Assembly (NCBI GenBank): GCA_963738545.1
Contig: CAVTXA010000002.1
Location: forward strand, 413,022-477,021
Source: Bog-756 sp963738545
Lineage (GTDB): Bacteria; Actinomycetota; Acidimicrobiia; Acidimicrobiales; RAAP-2
Direction of reading: 5' to 3'
Length of the DNA: 64,000 nt
Both the position numbers and the translations under genes were made by a program. Below the pieces are notes generated by a model. It was not told where the DNA came from and searched no databases. It worked only from the letters and a program-made list of their open reading frames with translations. How positions within the stretch are numbered: the stretch's first letter is position 1; each line of letters begins with the position of its first letter. This document shows, in pieces, positions 50,515 through 59,610 of the stretch.

Positions 50515-51324
50515 ATGATCGCCGGCATGCCATCACGGGGACGGCGGCCGGCGGCGGCTGTGCTGGTGGTGGCCACGGTCACCGTGGGCTTCCTGGCCCT
50601 CCCCCTGGTGGGCTTGCTGACGAAGGCCCCGTGGGGATCCCTGCTTTCGGACCTCAGCTCTCCGGTGGCCACCGATGCGCTTCGCCTCTCCCTCATCTGC
50701 TCGCTGTGGGCGACGGGACTCTCCATCGTGCTCGGGCTGCCCCTGGCCTGGGTGCTGGCCCGGGTCGAATTCCCGGGGCGAAACCTGGTGAGGGCTCTCA
50801 CCATCCTCCCCATGGTCCTGCCCCCGGTAGTGGGCGGCGTCGCGCTCCTGTTGGCCTTCGGCCGGGACGGGTTCCTGGGCCGCCCGCTCTTCAACTGGTT
50901 CGGTATCCAGTTCACGTTCAGCACCGCCGGGGTGGTGCTGGCCGAGACCTTCGTGGCCATGCCCTTCCTCATTGTCACCGTCGAAGCCGCCCTGCGCTCC
51001 ATGGACGGGCGGTACGAGGAGGCGGCGTCCTCTCTGGGCGCCGGACGATGGCGGGTGTTCCGGAGGATCACCCTTCCCCTCATCTCTTCGTCGCTGATCG
51101 CCGGCGCCGCCCTCACGTGGGCCCGGGCGCTCGGTGAATTCGGAGCGACGATCACCTTCGCCGGCGATATCCAAGGACGGACCCAGACGCTTCCGCTGGC
51201 CGTCTATCTGGCCCTCGAGGGCAACGAGCAGGTGGCCGTAGCACTGTCCCTAGCTCTGCTGGCGGTGTCAGTGGTCGTGTTGGTGGCACTCCGGGGCCGG
51301 TGGCTTGGGGCGATCGCGCCATGA
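50515..51324 (+). CDS. modB: molybdate ABC transporter permease ModB
   Basis: The product has 269 residues from ATG 50515 with about six helices. The ABC-permease EAA loop is YEEAASSLGAGRWRVFRRIT followed by LPLISSSLIAGAALTWARAL and GEFGATITFAGDIQGRTQT. These are ModB-type landmarks. The stop overlaps modC as ATGA. Confidence 0.94.
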   Translation: MIAGMPSRGRRPAAAVLVVATVTVGFLALPLVGLLTKAPWGSLLSDLSSPVATDALRLSLICSLWATGLSIVLGLPLAWVLARVEFPGRNLVRALTILPMVLPPVVGGVALLLAFGRDGFLGRPLFNWFGIQFTFSTAGVVLAETFVAMPFLIVTVEAALRSMDGRYEEAASSLGAGRWRVFRRITLPLISSSLIAGAALTWARALGEFGATITFAGDIQGRTQTLPLAVYLALEGNEQVAVALSLALLAVSVVVLVALRGRWLGAIAP

Positions 51325-52517
51325 GCCTGGTCGCCGAGGTGGGGGTGAGGCTCGGTGAGTTCTCCGAAGATGTGGCGCTGGATGTGGCTGATGGTGAGGT
51401 GGTGGCGGTGCTCGGTCCCAACGGGAGCGGAAAATCGACGTTGCTGCGTGCCCTGGCCGGTCTCCAGCCGTTGACCACGGGCCGGATCGAGCTCGACAGC
51501 ACCGTGCTCGACGACCCGGGTGCGGGAGTGCTCGTACCGCCCGAGCGACGATCATGCGGAGTGGTGTTCCAGGACTATCTGCTCTTCCCCCACCTCACTG
51601 CCCAGGCCAACGTGGCGTTCGGCCTTCGAGCCCGAGGAGCGACCAAGTCCGACGCCGCCCGCAGGGCGCTCGGGTGGCTCGAACGCATGGGGGTGGACCA
51701 GCAGGCATCGGTGAAGCCAGCGAGGCTCTCCGGCGGTCAGGCCCAGCGGGTGGCCCTGGCCCGGGCACTGGCCATGGACCCGCGCCTCCTCCTCCTCGAC
51801 GAGCCGTTGGCCGCCCTGGACATCAGCCAGCGAGGATCGGTGCGTCACGAGCTGCGTCGACACCTCCAAGCGTTCGGCGGATCGTGCGTGCTGGTGACCC
51901 ACGATGCGCTGGACGCCGCGGCCATCGCCGACCGCCTGGTCATCGTCGAGGATGGGGCAGTGGCCCAGGCCGGGACGTTCGTGTCGGTAAACGCACGGCC
52001 CCGTACCCACTACGTCGCCCAATTGGCGGGCCTCAATCTTCTGAGGGGGAGGGTTCGTGGTTCTGAGCTCACCCTAGAAGCTGGGTCAGTCCTTCAGACG
52101 GCCAGCCCGGAGACGGGTGACGTACTGGCCGTCATCGCCCCACGGGACATCGCGCTCTACCTCGATCCGCCGGCGGGCAGTCCGCGCAATGCGTGGCCCA
52201 CCCGAGTGGCCGAGGTGCACCTGCTGGGGGACCGGGTGCGGGTTCTCCTTGATGCACCCATCCGGGTGGCCGCCGAGATCACTACTGTCTCCCTCTCGGC
52301 CCTGGGTCTCACCGAAGGTGCCCCCGTATGGGCTTCGGTCAAGGCCACCCAGATCGACGTCTATCCAGACGCCACCGAAGTGTCTGGTCCCGACACGGAA
52401 GTTATCCATCGATGTTGGATCCAAGGAGTGAACTGGTTAACCCGGCGTGGAATGGTCGGCGTTTCTCAGCGCACGACTTATGAGCGCGACGACGGCTATC
52501 GTCGCCACTACGGTTAG
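51321..52517 (+). CDS. modC: molybdate ABC transporter ATPase ModC
   Basis: ATG 51321 gives 398 residues. Walker A is GPNGSGKSTLLRALAGL near residue 35, the Q-loop FQDYLLFPHLTAQANVAFG, the signature RLSGGQAQRVALARALA, and Walker B LLLLDEPLAALD. A C-terminal TOBE-like regulatory domain is present (RVAEVHLLGDRVRVLLDAPI). The last ~40 residues (VIHRCWIQGVNWLTRRGMVG and on) are beyond the TOBE domain, and their codons are AT-richer; the original stop may have been lost. Confidence 0.93.
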   Translation: MSLVAEVGVRLGEFSEDVALDVADGEVVAVLGPNGSGKSTLLRALAGLQPLTTGRIELDSTVLDDPGAGVLVPPERRSCGVVFQDYLLFPHLTAQANVAFGLRARGATKSDAARRALGWLERMGVDQQASVKPARLSGGQAQRVALARALAMDPRLLLLDEPLAALDISQRGSVRHELRRHLQAFGGSCVLVTHDALDAAAIADRLVIVEDGAVAQAGTFVSVNARPRTHYVAQLAGLNLLRGRVRGSELTLEAGSVLQTASPETGDVLAVIAPRDIALYLDPPAGSPRNAWPTRVAEVHLLGDRVRVLLDAPIRVAAEITTVSLSALGLTEGAPVWASVKATQIDVYPDATEVSGPDTEVIHRCWIQGVNWLTRRGMVGVSQRTTYERDDGYRRHYG

Positions 52518-52691
52518 AACGGCAACCACTGCTTCCTCCATACGCTTGAGTGGGACCCCGCTCCCATCGTGAATGCCCGGGGCTGATTGGAACAGAGGCA
52601 AAGGTCACCTCGTGGGAGAGAGGCCTATCCCAGGTACGGAACTCGGTCGCACCAGGTCAACGGTGTCGGGCCTCACCACCAGTCGGTGCCG

Positions 52692-53296
52692 TCAAGTCTG
52701 AGACGTGGTCGTTGAGGAACTGGTCGGGGTTGGTACGCCACACACCACATAGGGCTTCATGCTCATCGAGACCCCGGTCCCCAGCGGCCCGGTGACGATG
52801 GCCACGGTCTGCCATATCGTGGTGGTCAGCGGCATCGAGCACCCGCAGGTCGACATTTCGATCGGGGACGAGCCCAGGGGCGGAGACCACAGCTCCACCA
52901 TTCAAGAGGATCTGTCCCTTCGGGCATTCGGTCTTGGCCACGAGCACGTCACCGACCTGTGGGTTTGGTCCTGAGACGAGTGTGGTTCCCTGGAAGATCG
53001 AGGTGGCGGCAATCGTGCCCGCAGGCCCGGCCGGACCGATCGCTCCTTTTGCTCCGGCCGGTCCCGTCGCACCGGGTGGGCCCTTGAGGCCCAGTCGCTC
53101 CCGTCGGGCCAGTCGCTCCGGTCGGGCCTGACGTCTTGGCCGGCATTGCCGCGACCGCATAGGCCCCGACGCCGAGACCGGCGAGGCCGACGACGAGTGC
53201 CACGAGTACCACCCACCCTCGCTTCTTGCCTGCCGGCGGCGGCACCACAGGTGCCGGGTCCATGGTGCCCGTTGATGGATACGACATGACGCTCAT
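52692..53296 (-). pseudogene. collagen-like membrane/surface protein with two frameshifts
   Basis: From ATG 53296 the product has a cytoplasmic start, a helix (GWVVLVALVVGLAGLGVGAY), and Gly-X-Y repeats (GPTGATGPTGATGPQGP). The repeats continue in the next frame (GPPGATGPAGAKGAIGPAGP) into a C-terminal domain CPKGQILLNGGAVVSAPGLV. Its end (TTIWQTVAIVTGPLGTGVSM, then MKPYVVCG) is in the third frame. Two shifts, near 53078 and 52830, are needed to rebuild one ~200-residue protein. Such collagen-like proteins with a cysteine-bearing tail occur in many actinobacteria. Either decayed or misread. Confidence 0.65.
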
Positions 53297-53338
53297 CCTC
53301 CAATCGCCGCCACGGTGACCCGGCCAGGGTCTGATAGC

Positions 53339-53358
53339 TAGTTAGATTACTCTAACTA
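53339..53358. promoter_or_regulatory. 8-bp perfect inverted repeat upstream of marR
   Basis: TAGTTAGA-TTAC-TCTAACTA lies between the divergent collagen-like gene and the MarR gene, 78 bases before the GTG. Length and place fit a MarR operator that could act on both genes. A TAGT/ACTA-rich repeat also lies upstream of the paralogous marR at 62 kb. Confidence 0.7.
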
Positions 53359-53435
53359 TTAGAAGACAACAACTATTCGGCCACTAGTAGGGTTGGACGC
53401 GACTCGAATTCCGTCCCCCTGTTGAAAGGAGAATC

Positions 53436-53906
53436 GTGCTCCAAGAGCTTCCGTCCGATCAGGTCCTCGAGGACCTGATTAGAGCGGGCCGAATCTTCGT
53501 GGCCATTGCCGCCGACTCCCTGGCCGGCGAGGGCCACCAGCAGGTCTCGATCCAGCAGTATCGAGCACTGGCCCTGCTGGCTTCCCGAGAGAGCCAACGA
53601 CCGGCCGACCTCGCTCGATCTCTCGGGGTGACGCCGTCGACGACGACCGTGCTCTGTGATCGCCTCGTTGCCAAAGGCATGATCTCGCGTCGGCGCGGAA
53701 CGGATCGGCGTTCGATCTCGCTCGTGGTCTCGGCAAAGGGACGCCAACTGCTCGAAAAGATCGCGACACGGCGAGGCGACCTCTTTCGGAACATTCTCGT
53801 CCGACTGCCGTCGTCGACCCAGTCTCAACTCGCTGAAGTCCTTCCCGCATTCATCGAGGCAGCCGGGGACGTCAACATCGATGAGTGGTCGATCAGGGGC
53901 CTGTAG
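53436..53906 (+). CDS. MarR family regulator (paralogue 1)
   Basis: GTG 53436 gives 156 residues; AAAGGAGAA is 4 bases upstream. The winged helix reads VSIQQYRALALLASRESQRP, then LARSLGVTPSTTTVLCDRLV and the wing GTDRRSISLVVSAKGRQLL. It is similar along its full length to the MarR at 61748-62236 (QYR.L..LASR, VTP.T.T..CDRL..KG.I.RR, DRR.I.L). A palindrome lies upstream. It may control the collagen-like gene or the remains downstream. Confidence 0.88.
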   Translation: MLQELPSDQVLEDLIRAGRIFVAIAADSLAGEGHQQVSIQQYRALALLASRESQRPADLARSLGVTPSTTTVLCDRLVAKGMISRRRGTDRRSISLVVSAKGRQLLEKIATRRGDLFRNILVRLPSSTQSQLAEVLPAFIEAAGDVNIDEWSIRGL

Positions 53907-54357
53907 CGCCGACGCGCGGGCCTCCAACTCCTATGTCCTGGCTGAGGCCGCCCGCCTGAGCCTCGGTCAGGCCCGTTCATTCCTGATCATTGTTGCTGCA
54001 GTGAACATCGCCGCCGCCTGCCTGGCCAAACACCCGGCACAGCGCGCTCTGGCTATCGCCGCAGCCGGGGCGTGCGGAGTGTCACTTGCGACGCTGATCC
54101 TGGAGGAGAGGAGCCGCAACCCCTGGGGAGTGGTCATTGTTGGTGGGCTCGTCGATGCTTCGTTCGCAGCGGGGCCTGTATCGGGCCATCACGCATCGGG
54201 TCATCCTCCCTCACGCTGCGGTGCCCCCGTTCGCCCACCACCGTTAGCCAGGGACGTGAATTCGCCGGCCGACCGAGCCAAAAGACCCTCGGTGAACGCC
54301 TCCCGGCGGTCAACTCCATTTCGTCGAGCACCGGCCTCTCGCCCGACCCCGGAGTAG
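53881..54357 (+). CDS. hypothetical protein, doubtful
   Basis: An open frame from ATG 53881 (overlapping the marR end) would give 158 residues. Residues 17-95 are protein-like: AARLSLGQARSFLIIVAAVN and a second hydrophobic stretch (ALAIAAAGACGVSLATLILE). After that the text turns Pro/Ser/Arg-rich and looks non-coding. It could be a two-helix membrane protein cut by decay, or chance. Confidence 0.25.
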   Translation: MSGRSGACSADARASNSYVLAEAARLSLGQARSFLIIVAAVNIAAACLAKHPAQRALAIAAAGACGVSLATLILEERSRNPWGVVIVGGLVDASFAAGPVSGHHASGHPPSRCGAPVRPPPLARDVNSPADRAKRPSVNASRRSTPFRRAPASRPTPE

Positions 54358-54394
54358 TCAGGTGGCAACACCGACTCACGCCCCTTCAGCGGAG

Positions 54395-55487
54395 GGTGGC
54401 TGGCGGGTATTGACCCCGCTCGACTCCGAGCTGGCCGTCTTGGTCAGTGACGAGTTGGTGGGACATGGTGTCCGGGTCGAGCTGGTGCGTCGGTGGCCTC
54501 GGTCGGGGAGCGTTCGGTCACCCTGTCCGACGGTCGGGTCCTTCCGGCCGACCTCGTGGTGGGAGCCGTCGGCGTCCGCCCGGACGTCCGGCTGGCCGAA
54601 CTGGCTGGACTGGAACTCGGACCGGAGGGTGGACTGGCGGTAACCCACGCCAACCAGACGAGCGATCGGGACGTCTACGCCGTGGGCGACGCGGTCGAGA
54701 AGCCGGATGCGGTCTCGCACTCAACGTCGCTCATCGCGCTGGCCAACGTGGCCAACCGTAGGGCCGACGGGTGGCCGACCACATCGCCGGACGCCCCTCG
54801 CACGAGGTGGCATCGCTGGGCACGTCGATCGTGAAGGTCTTCGACATCGTGGCTGCCACCGTCGGGTGGAATGAGCGGAGACTCCAGGTCGCCGGTCGAC
54901 CCTTCCGGGCCATCCACTCCCACCCGTTCGACCACGCGACCTACTACCCGGGAGCCACACGGATGGCAGCCAAACTGATCTTCGATCCCGAGGACGGAAC
55001 CATCCAGATCGTGGGCCGCAACGGGGTGGACAAGAGGATCGACGTGATCGCCACGGCCATGGCCGGTGGGCTCACGGCCCCCCAGCTGGCCGACCTGGAG
55101 CTGGCCTACGCCCCTCCCTTCTCCTCGGCCAAGGATCCGGTCAACCTCCTCGGCTACATGGGGGAGAACATCCTCAGTGGGGACTGCGACGTGGTCGGGC
55201 CCGCAGAGCTGGCATCGCTGGTCAACCAGGGCTGGCCGTTGGTCGACGTGCGGACGGCCGAGGAGCACGCCGCCGGTGCCATCGAAGGCTCGGTCAACCT
55301 CCCCGTCGACTTGCTCCGTGACCATCTGAAGTCCCTGGGGCATGGACCGGTCGTGGTCTACTGCCAGGTGGGTCAGCGAGGACATACGGCGACCGCACTC
55401 ATGCAGGAGCTCGGGATCACGGCCAGGAGCCTCGACGGCGGTTACGAGACGTGGTCGGCCTGGTCCCGGCGGCGGCGGCCGCGGTGA
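54395..55487 (+). pseudogene. CoA-disulfide-reductase-like flavoprotein with rhodanese domain, truncated and frameshifted
   Basis: Only the second part of the gene is present. WRVLTPLDSELAVLVSDELV is read in one frame; from 54493 VASVGERSVTLSDGRVLPAD through VYAVGDAVEKPDAV (FAD site) in another; and from 54771 VADHIAGRPSHEVASLGTSI to the end in the third. The last frame keeps the dimerisation domain and a rhodanese domain with active Cys in VVYCQVGQRGHTA. The N-terminal FAD fold and redox Cys are missing. Shift points lie near 54488 and 54765. The 3' frame alone (54771-55487) could still make a rhodanese protein. Confidence 0.8.
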
Positions 55488-55751
55488 ACTGACAGCTCCA
55501 GGTCACTGCTCACTGTCGCGACGACAGGAAGAACTCAGAGCGGTTTGTGAAATCCGTCAGGGTGGATGAAATGGAGCGGGGGTTACCGCGTCGTCTGACC
55601 AGGTATCGCTGGAACGATGACCCTGATTCTCGAAGCTGCCACCGTGCTGGCCGGCGCCGGAGTTCTTGGGGCTGCGACCGAGCCTTCCGGCAGGGTACGA
55701 GCCGACCGACCCCAGGCTCGGCGGGTGCTGAGCTGGGGTTTCTCCGTAGGG

Positions 55752-56441
55752 TCAGCTCGGGAAGCTGGACTGGGCAAGCTGGTACTTGGCGGTCGTGCCC
55801 CTGATGGCGGGATTCGAGGCGCTGCAGTCCGTCACGGTGGTATCACCGGACACCTCTGCGTAGTAATTGCCCGCGGTCACCGGGAAATCGATCGCCACTG
55901 CTGTGGCAGTGCCGGTCTTGGGGCTGAGCGTCTGGGCTGCCGTGGCGGTGCCCGTGCCATACGGCCTCAGCTTGACGGCCCCGTTCACCGTCGTTGAGAT
56001 GGCCCGAGAGTTGTCGATGGAATACCAGCAGTCCCCTGACGGCGACCTGTTGGCCAAGACGATCCCGTTGCCTCCACCGGACACCGACACCGAGATCTTG
56101 GACGGGCTGGTTGAGTTCGTGGTGACGAAGCCCAGCGCCGGTTCGTTGCTGGCGAGCGACGTGGCCATGTAGGCACCGAACGACTGGTACTGGGCGGTGG
56201 TACCGAGGGCGAAGGATTGGCTGTTCGTCTGGAACACGCTGTCGGATTCCACCAGGGCGGTGTTGAGATTCTGCTGCGCTCCTCGGTCGTTGGCGGCCTT
56301 GCTGGTCCCGAGGAAGGTCGGGATGGCGATGGCCAGGAGGATGGCGATCACCAGTAGGACGACCATCAGCTCGATGAGCGTGAACCCATCATCGTCTGAA
56401 CTCCCATCTTGCGCCGAGCGGAGATGGCTCCCGAAAGACAT
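55752..56441 (-). CDS. type IV prepilin-like protein
   Basis: ATG 56441 gives 229 residues. The prepilin leader ends in G19 and the mature protein begins FTLIELMVV with Glu at +5, followed by a long helix (LLVIAILLAIAIPTFLG). NDRGAQQNLNTALVESDSVF continues helix alpha-1. The globular half is Ser/Thr/Gly-rich with two distant Cys (GDCWYSID and VTDCSAS), perhaps a disulfide loop. No pilus ATPase, peptidase or platform gene is near, so partners must be elsewhere. The gene is isolated between decayed regions. Confidence 0.85.
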   Translation of the reverse strand: MSFGSHLRSAQDGSSDDDGFTLIELMVVLLVIAILLAIAIPTFLGTSKAANDRGAQQNLNTALVESDSVFQTNSQSFALGTTAQYQSFGAYMATSLASNEPALGFVTTNSTSPSKISVSVSGGGNGIVLANRSPSGDCWYSIDNSRAISTTVNGAVKLRPYGTGTATAAQTLSPKTGTATAVAIDFPVTAGNYYAEVSGDTTVTDCSASNPAIRGTTAKYQLAQSSFPS

Positions 56442-57157
56442 GGTCTCTCCATCGGCGAGCCTGACGCCGAACTTGATGCTCCATTCCCCGTGCAGGGCGT
56501 TCCAAGAATTCCAGGACAGGCGACGTCGACCCGTTGTGCTCCTCAACTCCAGTCCGGTCCAGGTCGATGCAGGGCCATGGCTTCCAAAGCGGCTTCCGGT
56601 GAACCGCTCTCTGATGCCGGTGGGGAGGCCCTCGAAGATCACCTTCGGGCCGTCACTGATGTGGTCGCGGGGGAGCGGAGCACCGCCAAGCATCTGACCA
56701 TCCGGCTCTCCGTGGCTGAGGTCCGTGGCCTGGTCGATCGGATACGAGCAAGCGAACGCCCATGAGCGTCTCTCTGACCTCTCCGGCTCCCGGCCGTCCA
56801 CCCAGCTCGGAACCCGCTCTGATGGGGTCTTGAGGCTTGCTGGCTTACAGGCACGCTGATGGAACCGGGCCAGTTGCTGCAAGGGGTGCGGTTCGACGCC
56901 AAGGCGGCGATGGAGGCCGACCTGGTCCTCCCCGCGGCTGGTGTGATCGGCATCGTGCTGGATGGACTGGTGGCCGTGGCGGGGTCCATGCCAGGCAGAG
57001 TACCGACAACGTGGGCAACCCTGTCTTCGGGACCATCATCGCCGCCGAGGGACTCGTTGTGGTCCCACCTGTCCCGGCTGGACGCGGTCCTCCCGCTTCG
57101 GGTCCTGTGGTTGTGGTCGCTCGGGTATCCGGGTTAGTGACGAAACGCGAGGTGCTG
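56442..57157. other. stretch without an intact gene
   Basis: Short frames on both strands mostly lack domain features. A plus-strand piece near 56600-56763 (KHLTIRLSVAEVRGLVDRIR) reads like the end of a helical protein but has no start or partner. No repeat or strong hairpin was seen. Part of the second disturbed interval. Confidence 0.4.
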
Positions 57158-57493
57158 ATGAGCCATCTGTCGTGGACCGGAACCGTGCCGGCCGCCGGTA
57201 CTTGGATCCTGCTGGCCCACGGCGTCACCGGCCTGCGGCTCCTGCGCCGGCGCCGCCAGGTGATCTGGCCGCTGGTCTCGATGCTGGTACTGGCCACGGC
57301 CTACGGGGTGGCCTTCACACCCTCATTCCGCTACCGCATCGATGGCATCGTGGCGTTGGTGATCGGATCGGCGGCCACGTTGGACCGGCACGGGGGCGAG
57401 TGCAAGGACGGGTCCGTGGCACTGCATCGATCAACGAAAGACCATGCGACTGAGCGGAGTTATGCCAAGACGACGCTGACGACAGAGACCTGA
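57158..57493 (+). pseudogene. possible C-terminal remnant of a membrane glycosyltransferase
   Basis: From ATG 57158 the frame encodes two hydrophobic stretches joined by a basic loop (GLRLLRRRRQVIWPLVSMLV, LATAYGVAFTPSFRYRIDGI). A helix, then PSFRYRIDGIVALVIGSAA near the end, is the pattern seen at the C-terminus of GT39/ArnT-like glycosyltransferases (...PRYR..D....). The rest of such a gene is absent. The frame then runs into Lys/Thr-rich text. Low certainty. Confidence 0.3.
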
Positions 57494-57697
57494 TTGGTCG
57501 CATCATGCCCGACAGTAAAGCGGGCTCTGGTCCATTCGCAGGATCCTGCTGCGACACAACAGATCCTCGAAGCGCTACACCGTCAGACACAGTCTGAATT
57601 GTCAAGTACTCCTCCCTTTTTTGTCTGGATGCCGAAGCAGCCGAAGGCGGGTATGGTCACGGCAGGAGTGACGTTCACAAGAGATCGGCGGATCGGA

Positions 57698-58318
57698 ATG
57701 ACGTTGAAGGTTGTAGGTGCAGGAGTGGGTCGTACCGGTACCCACTCACTAAAGATCGCCTTCGAAATGTTGCTGGGTGGCCCCTGTCATCACATGATTG
57801 AGGTCCTGGGAGATCCGGACCAGGTTCCAGGCTGGATCGACGCCATCGAAGGTCGACCGGTTGACTGGGCCACGATGCCGGCTGGGTATGTGTCGCTGGT
57901 CGACTGGCCTGGGTGTTCATTCTGGCCCGAGCTGTCAGCGGCCAATCCCAACGCGCTCGTGTTGCTTTCGGTCCGGGATCCGGAATCTTGGTATCGCAGC
58001 GCGTCGAACACCATCTTTCAGTCGTTCGACCAAGTTCCGCCGGAGTTGGCGCCGTGGATGGGTGCTGTGGTTCAGCTCCTCGGCGATCGCTTCAGCAACT
58101 CATTCGAGGATCCCACTGCCATGATGGATGCCTACGAGCGGCACAATGAAGCGGTCCGACAAGGCGTTCCGACCGATCGGCTGCTGGAGTGGTCGCCGGC
58201 GGACGGGTGGGATCCGATCTGCGACCGGCTGGGCCTCGAGGTGCCGAGTGAGCCCTTCCCGGTCACGAATACGACTGACGAGTTCCGGGCCATGGTCGGG
58301 ATGCCGGCGCTCTCATGA
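57698..58318 (+). CDS. sulfotransferase family protein
   Basis: ATG 57698 gives 206 residues. VVGAGVGRTGTHSLKIAFEM is the PAPS 5'-phosphate loop of the Sulfotransfer_4 (PF17784) group. VLLSVRDPESWYRSASNTIF carries the 3'-phosphate-binding Arg and Ser. The end (RLLEWSPADGWDPICDRLGL, EPFPVTNTTDEFRAM) is characteristic. It would transfer sulfate to an unknown small molecule or glycan. It converges on the frameshifted methyltransferase with 31 bases between. Confidence 0.88.
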   Translation: MTLKVVGAGVGRTGTHSLKIAFEMLLGGPCHHMIEVLGDPDQVPGWIDAIEGRPVDWATMPAGYVSLVDWPGCSFWPELSAANPNALVLLSVRDPESWYRSASNTIFQSFDQVPPELAPWMGAVVQLLGDRFSNSFEDPTAMMDAYERHNEAVRQGVPTDRLLEWSPADGWDPICDRLGLEVPSEPFPVTNTTDEFRAMVGMPALS

Positions 58319-58349
58319 CGCATAACCTTTCGGCTGGCCGACTGACGCC

Positions 58350-58903
58350 TCAGAACATAAAGGGAATGAGCTTCTTGGTCGAGCGCTTGTATTCCGGATC
58401 GGTGCTGGGAAAGGGGCGCAGCATGGTTTGCTCCTCGACGTTTGCGCTGTAGGCGAAATAGGCGCCCATCAAGACCGCGGCGACAAGCCAATACCAGCTA
58501 ATGGCTACCGATGTTCCGATAGCGGCGAGGATGATGCCCGAGTAGATGGGATTCCGGATGTACTGGTATGGACCGGTCGTGACCAGCTCTGCATCCATTT
58601 TCTCGGACATCGGGGTACCCCAATTCCGCCCCAGATGGACTCGTGCCCATACGGCGAGGCCCAATCCCATCAAGAACAGCACCAACCCGATGCCCTGGAG
58701 AACGGGGCTGCTCACGATGGCATGGTGACCCTTCAGAACACCGAAGCGAATGATCAAGTACACGATGACAATGTGCCGAGCCTGAAGCCGACGAACTGTC
58801 CCATTCGTGACGAAGCCGCCCGCTTGGCTCTCGAGGCAGCCGCCAGCCACGCCAACCAGAAGACGATCCACAGGCTGTAGATGACGTAATCGACGACGTG
58901 CAT
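58350..58903 (-). pseudogene. isoprenylcysteine carboxyl methyltransferase-like membrane protein, frameshifted
   Basis: The N-terminus from ATG 58903 reads MHVVDYVIYSLWIVFWLAWL then AAASRAKRAASSRMG in one frame. The remainder is in another frame: ARHIVIVYLIIRFGVLKGHH and VWARVHLGRNWGTPMSEKMD, then GPYQYIRNPIYSGIILAAIG, the ICMT/PEMT signature (RNP.Y.G). A single shift near 58780-58800 separates them. The joined product would have about 180 residues and four helices. Function in bacteria is unclear; probably lipid or small-molecule methylation. Confidence 0.7.
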
Positions 58904-59250
58904 CAGGTACTCCGGGATCTGCCAAGGGATGCAGCACGCCGACCATATGGGCCTTCCATCAACACACCTCCTTTTCTGATCAGGGGTGTCGATCCCCGAG
59001 CTTGGCACCCATCCGAGGAAAAGCGCCCTTTCTGCAGTCCGAGACGCTTCCCCGTGCAGTTCAAACTCACCGATGGTTCGTAGCCTCGGATCTCTTCGCT
59101 GTCGACGGTTTGGTCGTCGACAGGATCCCGAGATAGAGCTGCTCTTGAATCCCGACAGGCGAGGATGGATTGCCTTGACGCATCTGGCCAGCGATTCAGG
59201 ATCGCGGACCAAGTGTCACCATATACGCCGTTCGTCCGTCGCTACTGCTC
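58904..59250. other. intergenic region, no gene seen
   Basis: About 350 bases between the methyltransferase remnant and the small gene at 59251. Frames are open on the minus strand but show no recognisable sequence or signal. No clear hairpin for the end of the ClC operon was found. Confidence 0.4.
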
Positions 59251-59610
59251 TCATGATCCTGCTTGCGCGTTGACGGCAAAGGTGATGTCCCGGGCCGCGG
59301 ACTTGTTGACGACGAAGGTATGGGTGATTCCCGGGTCGGTCGGGACGAGCAGGTGGGCCATCATGTAGCGAAAACGGAACGTCACTGGGCCATCGATCTC
59401 CTTCATCGACAGGTCGACCAGGATGCCGTGCTTCGCCGTACCGAAAATGAGACGGCGGTCGGTGAGAACCAGGGATCCCTCGGCCTCCCGCCTCTTCAGG
59501 CCACCGCCAGGTTTGAAGAGCAGTGCGAGGACGTCAATGATGACGGACTCATCGAACCCCAGTTTGCCGTCGATCACGTCCAACCTTGCCTTTCTGGCGT
59601 CGGGCATCAT
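59251..59610 (-). CDS. small cytoplasmic protein with PH/GRAM-like strands
   Basis: ATG 59610 gives 119 residues, with GAGAGGAGG 3 bases upstream. It overlaps the ClC stop as ATGA. GSLVLTDRRLIFGTAKHGIL is the strand-turn-strand typical of PH-like/GRAM domains in small bacterial proteins; the end (GITHTFVVNKSAARDITFAV) adds further strands. No signal or membrane helix. It may dock on the channel or the membrane; the exact family is unsure. Confidence 0.65.
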   Translation of the reverse strand: MMPDARKARLDVIDGKLGFDESVIIDVLALLFKPGGGLKRREAEGSLVLTDRRLIFGTAKHGILVDLSMKEIDGPVTFRFRYMMAHLLVPTDPGITHTFVVNKSAARDITFAVNAQAGS

